Assembly (NCBI RefSeq): GCF_026745355.1
Contig: NC_079209.1
Location: 10,279,555 to 10,343,554 of the forward strand
From: Beta vulgaris subsp. vulgaris
Taxonomy: Eukaryota; Streptophyta; Magnoliopsida; Caryophyllales; Amaranthaceae
DNA: 64,000 bases
Direction: 5' to 3'
Both the position numbers and the translations under genes were made by a program. Shown here piece after piece: positions 57,701-64,000 of this stretch. The notes below the pieces were generated by a model. It was not told the origin of the DNA and ran no database searches. It saw only the letters and a list, made by a program, of their open reading frames with translations. Position 1 is the first letter of the stretch; every line of letters starts with the position of its first letter.

Positions 57701-58436
57701 ATTCTCAAGGAGTTCATTTAAAGTACCACATTTATCCCTAAGACCCTCACTATTTAAAGTTTTACATCCTTATCGTTTTTAAGGAGTTAAGGGTGTGGAT
57801 ATCATCAAGGGTGGTACGAGAAAGTCGAAAGTTTAACTGGATACTTGTTTGAAACAGACTAAAATAGAAATGTACCTATTACTGTGGGACAGAGGGTACA
57901 GCCACCAAGTCTTTTCTTTTTCTTTATTATGACAAATTGAAGTCTTAGCTTAAGGGACAGAAGTATCACAAAAAATGCAATATTCCCTGTATTTATGTTC
58001 TGACTTTGAATTTCCACAATGTTCTTTCCATGATCTTAACATGCCTGACTAGTTGCCTGGAATTTGGATGGTAGGTGTGAGGGCGGAACACTTCACATAC
58101 ATGGGAATGTGAAGGACTCGGAGGAGAGCCAATGGGCACAACATGTGTTAAACTCAATTTTTGAACTTGCTAAAGCAGAAGGTATCTTTTGGTGAACCTT
58201 TTTCTCCTTTCCCCTCATTTATGCTACTTCAATTTTCAAATAATTAATTATTGCGCCAAGAAAGGTTGAAAGATATTTCAGCTTCAGACTTGTAAACCTG
58301 ATCCTAGTGTTGTCTTACGCATGTTTTAGGTCACTGTTGGAATGTGTCGTTGGTGCATTTGGAGAGAGTGAAATGGTATGCACCTCATATCCGCCATCTT
58401 GTCGCGGATGTAAGATGTGAGCAAATTCTGAAATGA
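51726..58436 (+). CDS. tRNA wybutosine-synthesizing protein 2/3/4 (TYW3-Kelch-TYW2 fusion)
   Basis: Enzyme of wybutosine (yW) synthesis at G37 of tRNA-Phe. Exons: 51726-52458, 53662-54061, 54157-55326, 55745-55874, 56117-56352, 57010-57145, 57441-57517, 58075-58181, 58330-58436; every intron is GT-AG. The joined frame is 3096 bp including the stop (1031 residues) with no interruption, near the length I recall for the Arabidopsis protein. Residues 1-220: TYW3 methyltransferase domain (MDFEKRK, KSPKGTID at 21-28, TTSSCSGRIS at 46-55). Residues about 270-530: Kelch repeats (FGGLNN, LFGGYNGE and LYSFDVQECRW patterns), as in TYW4 but without its methyltransferase part. Residues about 630-1031: TYW2 aminocarboxypropyl transferase, with LPTRWERLGDIIVLP, the SAM-binding VDLFAGIGYFTLPFLV near 874, ACEWNPHAVEAL near 897 and C-terminal LERVKWYAPH. 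Start chosen as the ATG giving the TYW3 N-terminus. Introns 1, 5 and 7 are enlarged; 5 holds a minisatellite and 7 a MITE. Confidence 0.95.
56488..56612. repeat. five tandem copies of a 25-bp repeat in TYW intron 5
   Basis: Unit GATCTCTGTCTCACGAGATT-GTACG, 25 bp, starting at 56488, 56513, 56538, 56563 and 56588, with point differences (GCACGAG, ACAAGAT). Each unit contains the near-palindrome TCTCACGAGA. Confidence 0.92.
57658..57896. mobile_element. Stowaway-type MITE in TYW intron 7
   Basis: CTCCCTCTGTCCTTGAG at the left and GTGGGACAGAGGG at the right, with TA on both sides, 239 bp. It lies wholly inside the intron between exons 57441-57517 and 58075-58181, so it does not alter the protein. 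Confidence 0.75.
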
Positions 58437-61012
58437 AGAACAGCAAATGTACTTGGTGGCTGGTGCTTTTGGAATCAGGATGTAATCTTTTGTACAAGTA
58501 CACATGGGACTTGGGCTGCGCCATCGATCACAGGTATAAGCCCAGCCAACTCGACATCCCTCGTAAACCCCCCTCCCGAAAATACGCTCTCGAGCATCGA
58601 ACTCTCGACCACAAGGGTAGAAAGAGAGGGTTTCACCACCTCAACCAACGATGATTCTCTAAAATTGATACAGGACTACAGTGGAGCATGTAAGGATAAA
58701 GAACGTGTGCTTATAAGTATATTTTTTGCAATATTGGTATTTTTGTAACGAGACATGTATTGTATCCTTAATTGAAGTCGAGCTGAAGCTTAGGTAATTT
58801 AGAACAAGCTTGCTTGGTGGAGGTGGTGGTGGTAGGGAACTCACCTTGTTACTTTTAGGTCACAAGTTCCAACCTCACTACCTACTTGTGCTTGGGAGTA
58901 GGTTTCCCTTATATCTCCTACTCCCATCCCCTACTCTCAAGCGTTAACTTGTGTAGCTGAGTTCATTGATACGCGAGAGATGCTTGTTCATAAGGTCTTT
59001 TTTCTTACCAAGGGGTTTCCCGGTGGGCACCCCCCCAAAAAAAGAGCTAGGTAATTTAGATTGTGTCATTATATTACAGGTAACTTTTTGAATAAGTGCT
59101 TGTGTTTTTTTTTGTTAGCTAGCACATTTTGTGTCTTTTTTTGTAACAAGCTAACTTCGGTTTTTAAAGAAGGGAAATACTTCGACTTTCACGCTTGATA
59201 ATGTACAACTTTGACCATTAATATCTCTAATTATGTATTTGTAAAAGTAATAAAAAGTTGATAATATGAAAATATCCCTTGAAACAAATCGAACAATATT
59301 TTATATTATCAATTTTGTTTTTATATACTAATAAAAGTCAAAGTGAGGTATGTAAATAGTATAAAAGTCAAAGTATTGCACTTAAAAAGAAACAGAGATA
59401 CCTTTTATGTTGGTTTTTGCGAATTAGCAAATTTTAAGACTTTTTTTTTGTTTTAAAAAATGCACCTTTTTTGCCCCATTTTTGGAACTTGACAAAAGGT
59501 AATTTTTTACATAGATGTTTCATTTATACTTCCTTCGTTTCTTTTAGTTGTCCCACACTACTTATAATTAAAAGAAAACGGAGGAAGTATAAGCTTATAT
59601 AGTTGACTTTATGATTAAGATTGTATCTTCTCTTGAATTGCGTACTCAAAATATGGATCAACTAAAAACAAAGGGAGTAATTTGAATGGTCAATTGTTCT
59701 CTTTTTACTTCTTTGAAGAGTTGGAAAAACAAAATCTTGCTCCCTGCTGAGTACCTATTTGACGAACCTGAATAAAATTAACTAGTTAATTTGTTTAATG
59801 TAAATATAGTTGATCTTGGATCTTAAGATAAGATAAAGACTCAAAATTGAAGCCATTTGTTATTAATGAAATATTCACAGGTCGCAAGATTCAAACTAAC
59901 ATAAATGTTTTTGTCCATCTGCTCAGCAATCCAGATTCCAGAACAAAACTTTGAAACTCCCAAATATTAAATAAGTAAAGAAACGTTAAAGTTAAGATGA
60001 TGGGATCCACAAAATGGTAAATGCAGGAAAGTGTTGAAATAAAGGCAAAAGTAGATTAATTTAGTAAAAGAGTAAAGAGGTAGAGGTGAAGTATATTTGT
60101 ATAACGAAAGTGACTGTTTTATGACTTTTACCTTATAATTTAGGAGTAGTTAGTTTTCACCGACTGTTTCTTTTGGTAACTTAGTTTTCACTGACTCAAT
60201 TTAAGGGTATATGGGTTATTATCAATAATTGTAAAGGAGTAACAGTATCTATTTATACAGAAGAGCGGACAAAAAGTATCCGTACATTTAAACTTTTAAA
60301 ATTGAAGTCATATTCTTGTTGAGTTGTTGGTGTTCCTTTTTATAAATGTAAATCAAGTGATTTTGACCTATTTTAAAAATTGATTAGCCAAAATCTCTAA
60401 TAAGCTTTTTGGTAAGTGAATACCAGTCAGGTTGAGATGAAATGACAGATTCGTCCAATAATTGCAAAAATGAGTGGTTTTAAAATTTATACAATAATAA
60501 GTTATGTTAATGTTCTTATTGATCATTTTATACAATTAAGTATCGATCAACTATCTACTACTCAGTTGTAAAAAAAAAAAAAAAAAATAAAAAAATAAAA
60601 CTATCTACTATTCTGTTCTTATATAATTGTTTCATTTTAACTAGTTATATTTAAAAGGGGCAGTTCAAAATTTTGACCCATTGCACTTTAGACAACTCCA
60701 AATAAAATTGGATTAGGAGTAAAAAAAATTGACCAATTTTTTTTATAAAAAAAAACCGGATTTTGTGTCACGTCCATTTTGTGTCACTCTAAGCTCACTA
60801 TAAAGCAAAATAATACCCAATTGATATTTTTAATTTCTAGAAAGTAAAATGACAAATTTACCCCTTATATAATGAATGTAAAAACACTTCACTGATGCCA
60901 AGTGGCTTCTTATACAATATCTTATCACCTACTAGATACTCCATTTCCATTATTTAAGGAGTGCAAGTGTGGGTGTATGAAAGTAAGGTACCAAACAAAA
61001 ACAAAAACAAAA
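58437..61012. other. intergenic between TYW gene and peroxidase; small MITE remnants
   Basis: 58437-58800 includes the probable TYW 3' UTR. 59527-59590 is a 64-bp near-perfect palindrome (TACTTCCTTCGTTTCTTTTAG... AAAAGAAAACGGAGGAAGTA), a minimal Stowaway-like foldback. At 59665-59685, AACAAAGGGAGTAATT is a further partial Stowaway end. 60565-60600 is an A-rich simple repeat. Upstream of the peroxidase ATG, TTATATAATG (about 60865) may be a TATA region. No other gene. Confidence 0.45.
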
Positions 61013-62863
61013 ATGGGAATGGGATCCAAAGCTTTCTTCTTTTTCTTCATTGCTCTGGTATTTTTTTTCTCAGCTACATTTGCAGAAAATGATAATGAGG
61101 AAGAAAAGGCAGTTGGGCTTGTTATGAATTATTACAAGGACACTTGTCCTCAGGCTGAAGATATCATCAAAGAACAAGTCAAACTCCTCTACAAACGCCA
61201 CAAAAACACTGCTTTCTCTTGGCTTAGAAACATCTTCCATGACTGTGCTGTTGAGGTAACATATAGTTAATTTAAGTACTAAAAACCATATTATATAAAA
61301 AATGTTACATGAAGTACTACTTTTATGTTACATTTATATTTAGTTATATGGAAACAATATATCTGATATAGGAGTACATACCACATATACTTATACTATC
61401 ATGCAACTGAAAAGTAGCTAACTTGTTAACTTAACAATTCAGATCTAACCCATTTATCATATTTTGTAATTAAAATTTCATCTTACAGTTTTTTTTTTTT
61501 GATACTTTGAGGTTAAATAGTGGAAGGAATGTTGATTTCAGGAGATTTTAGTCCATAATATCTAAAATGTCATTTTTCTTGGGAGAAAATATAAGCTAAA
61601 CATCATTAAGATAATTTTGATACTTTATGATGATATATATGAATGTGTATAATTAACAAGATTATAATTGTTTGTTTGGGTTAGTCATGTGATGCATCAT
61701 TGTTGCTGGACTCAACAAGGAGGATAATGTCAGAGAAGGAAATGGACAGAAGTTTTGGACTAAGAAACTTTAGATATCTTGAAACCATCAAAGAAGCTGT
61801 GGAAAGGGAGTGCCCTGGTGTTGTTTCTTGTTCTGATATTCTTGTAATTTCTGCAAGAGATGGTGTTGTTCAGGTAAATTTTTTATATCTTTTTAGCTTC
61901 TAAATTCTAGAGTCTATTTTTTTGTACTGTTTTTCTCTTTTTAAGTGTTTTTTGCTCTCTTCATTCTCAGATCTAAGATTACTTTCATGGTTTTCTTTAG
62001 ATATTCAGATACTATATAGAGTACTATAGTCACTGCATAATACTACATTAGAAGTATCTCTTATCTATAAGCAACTCCAGTCTCCAATGGTAGAGCAAAA
62101 TAGAAGTTGGCTTAGAATGTCACATAAATTTTAAGCTCAACTTTAAGCCAAAACTTCCACAATGGTTCACCAATATATTTGTTGCTTGATTAAGTCCCAC
62201 TTGAAGTAAGATAGTTTTTTTTATAGAGAAGAATATAGAAACTGTTTACCAAAATTCTCACATGGGCCCACATTTTTAGCTCAAGCAAATTGGCTTAGTT
62301 AAGCTAGATTGGCTACCAAATGAAATTTTTCAGCTACTCACTCCAATGGTTGGGCTAATTGCTTGACTTTTTTTATTTGCTAGCAAGTCCCTAATGCTCA
62401 TCATTGGAGTTGCTCAAGGAGTCGTAAAATTAGTAGACATGTTTCAATCTTAGGTCAAGACGTGAAGTACGAGGGAGTGTTATATTCAATTGATTATGAC
62501 TTATATGAACTTATTTTAACGTATGATAGCTTATTTTTGTAGAAATAAGTCAAAATAAGGTGAACTACGGGCTTGATTTTTTTCAAAATTTTTGTATGAT
62601 TAGCAATTTAAGACATTTTCATGTGAAGATTATTAGACATTTAGCATTAAGGTTTTCCCATGATTTCTTCTAAATTTAATGGGATTTTAATTTTCAGCTA
62701 GGAGGGCCATACATTCCCCTGAAAACTGGAAGGAGAGATGGAAGGAGAAGCAGAGCTGAGATGTTGGAACAATATCTCCCAGACCACAATGAGAGCATGA
62801 GTATGGTGCTTGATAGGTTTAAGGGAATTGGCATTGACACCAAAGGAGTTGTTGCTTTGCTAG
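61013..62863 (+). CDS. PER21: class III peroxidase, peroxidase 21-like, first three exons (3' end outside window)
   Basis: Secreted plant haem peroxidase that uses H2O2 to oxidise phenolics in the cell wall. Exons 61013-61255, 61685-61873 and 62698-62863 (243, 189 and 166 bp) match the classic class III gene structure; exon 4 with the proximal His is beyond 64000 or hidden in the long third intron. ATG at 61013 was chosen because a hydrophobic signal peptide (residues 6-24, FFFFFIALVFFF) follows at once; an in-frame ATG at 60977 would only add a charged leader. Distal haem pocket: Arg72 and His76 in LRNIFHDC, calcium ligand Asp77, then SCDASLLLDSTRR. Later motifs: RNFRYLETIKEAVE, CPGVVSCSDIL, SARDG and LGGPYIPLKTGRRDGR. 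The unusual FHDCAVESCDAS (instead of FVNGCDAS) and LPDHNES point to the peroxidase 21 group, by memory of the Arabidopsis protein. Frame intact; intron phases consistent. Confidence 0.9.
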
Positions 62864-62990
62864 GTAACATACATGATACATCACTCATCATTTCATGCTT
62901 TTGCTTATTAACATGCATACATCTCAATTCTCATACATGCATATGTCTCGACATAGTGACACACTGTTTCTCATGTATGACTATCACATA

Positions 62991-63289
62991 CTCCCTCCGT
63001 CCCAAAATATAGTTCCCATTTCCCTTTTTTCACGGTAATTTATGCAAGTTGGGATAGTAAATATTTTTTGTTTATTTAAATAAATATTGTATGGGGAAAG
63101 ATGATTTTAGGAGAGAGAATGGAGATAATTGGTGAAAGAGCATTAATTATAATATTTTGTTTGAATAAACAAAGGAACAAACAAAATTCAAGAAGCAAAT
63201 AAATGATGGGACACGATTTTTTTAGGCAAATTACGAAAAAACGTGGAACTAAAAATGAAAATGGGAACTATATTTTGGGACGGAGGGAG
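62991..63289. mobile_element. Stowaway-type MITE in peroxidase intron 3, 299 bp
   Basis: CTCCCTCCGTCCCAAAATAT and ATATTTTGGGACGGAGGGAG are a perfect 20-bp inverted repeat extending inward to GTTCCCAT/ATGGGAAC, with TA on both sides. Among the best-preserved MITEs in the window. Confidence 0.93.
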
Positions 63290-64000
63290 TAATAAATTTC
63301 TGATCTATTAATTAATATTACTATATGCATGCGGTTGCATGTCATATGATATCATAAATGTATCCCATTATTTGCACCAAAAGATAAAAGAAATAGTGGA
63401 TCTCATAATGTCCTATTATTAATTTATCATATCATAGTGAATGATTGTGACCGTACTCTTTAGGTAGGAAAACAGTAGCATTAAGGCCAAATTGAATAAT
63501 ATGAAAAAGGACAAATCTGTCCTTATTGTATAGGATAATTTTTGTCTGAAAGAAGATAAAAGTCAGGTAAAGAGAGATTGTCTTTAAATTTTTTTTAAAA
63601 AATTTATTTTGTTTGAATATGAGAGTAACATTGGAACAATTTTAATAAATAAATCATTCGACTTTGATTTCTACTATAGATAATGCATAAATTTGATTAA
63701 ATATTGTTAATTATCAAAAAATTTATATTTTTGTAAAGATCTTATTCTTATATATCCAATTAGATATTAAATCTTAAAATATACTTATTCCGTTTCAACT
63801 TTTAAAATACTTTGAAACATTTTCACCCACGCACCCCCATTTGCCCGTGTTTTGCAAATTTAGCGTGAGGAAGAAAGTAGTCATGTGAGATCTTGTTAAA
63901 TTAATCCCGATATATATTTTTAGAATATAAACTATTTGAATTATTTATAAGAAATTAAAGATATTAATGATTAAAGTTATACGTTGGCTTACGTGTTAGG
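63290..64000. other. rest of peroxidase intron 3 to the window edge
   Basis: AT-rich, no exon 4 motif (such as the proximal-His HSVGR segment) is visible. From about 63788 (TATTCCGTTTCAACTTTT) a further Stowaway-like element seems to begin and run off the window. Confidence 0.45.

Noticed and set aside
58659..58844. 61-residue minus-strand frame with proline run
   Set aside because: Lies in the presumed TYW 3' UTR; the prolines come from a GGT/GGA microsatellite.

Overview
This is a nuclear segment of a flowering plant. The genes are intron-bearing, the DNA is AT-rich, and transposable elements of every major plant class fill the space. The chloroplast ATP synthase gamma precursor (AtpC) is very close to what I remember of the spinach protein, including its N-terminus, so an Amaranthaceae/Chenopodiaceae (Caryophyllales) species is likely. 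That assignment is inference. Host genes are sparse, five candidates in 64 kb: a possible 48-residue single-membrane-span protein (31-177, minus), a small single-exon gene of unknown function (22247-22585, plus), AtpC (38330-39418, minus), a nine-exon tRNA wybutosine-synthesis fusion protein TYW3-Kelch-TYW2 (51726-58436, plus), and the first three exons of a class III peroxidase resembling peroxidase 21 (from 61013, plus, running off the window).

Region 1-10 kb: a truncated minus-strand LTR element, then a dense cluster of short non-autonomous DNA transposons. They include two abutting Harbinger-type elements with TAA target duplications built of pentanucleotide repeats, and hAT-type elements, one with a perfect 8-bp target duplication. 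Region 10-19 kb: a nest. A decayed minus-strand LINE-like sequence, with poly-A end near 10.09 kb, RNase H at 15.5 kb and reverse transcriptase/endonuclease at 17.0-19.0 kb, is interrupted by a rearranged Copia element carrying three LTRs and by an LTR-like block with a TATA box. Region 19-26.6 kb: two degenerate Helitron-like elements, a TA microsatellite, the small gene, and a 1.6-kb hAT element inserted inside an older MITE.

Region 26.7-37.9 kb: one complete Ty3/Gypsy element of the Tat/Retand type (11.2 kb, LTRs of 403 and 404 bp, TSD ATACC). It has gag-pol with a second RNase H, a spliced antisense accessory gene with a putative TATA promoter of its own, seven copies of a hairpin-forming 128-bp repeat, and a 36-bp minisatellite before the 3' LTR. 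Its LTRs differ by only two substitutions and three 1-base indels, although its coding regions are full of frameshifts.

Region 38-64 kb: AtpC, a hAT element with perfect TSD (41.5-42.0 kb), several Stowaway-type MITEs, a clean 1.7-kb Helitron (44.4-46.1 kb), a decayed plus-strand LINE ending about 250 bp before the TYW gene, the TYW gene, and the peroxidase. The two multi-exon genes both carry Stowaway MITEs in introns. The genes are unrelated in function (photosynthetic ATP synthesis, tRNA-Phe modification, secreted peroxidase) and form no operon-like unit. The most distinctive systems are the antisense spliced gene of the Tat element and the families of MITEs whose interiors are built from one amplified short word.
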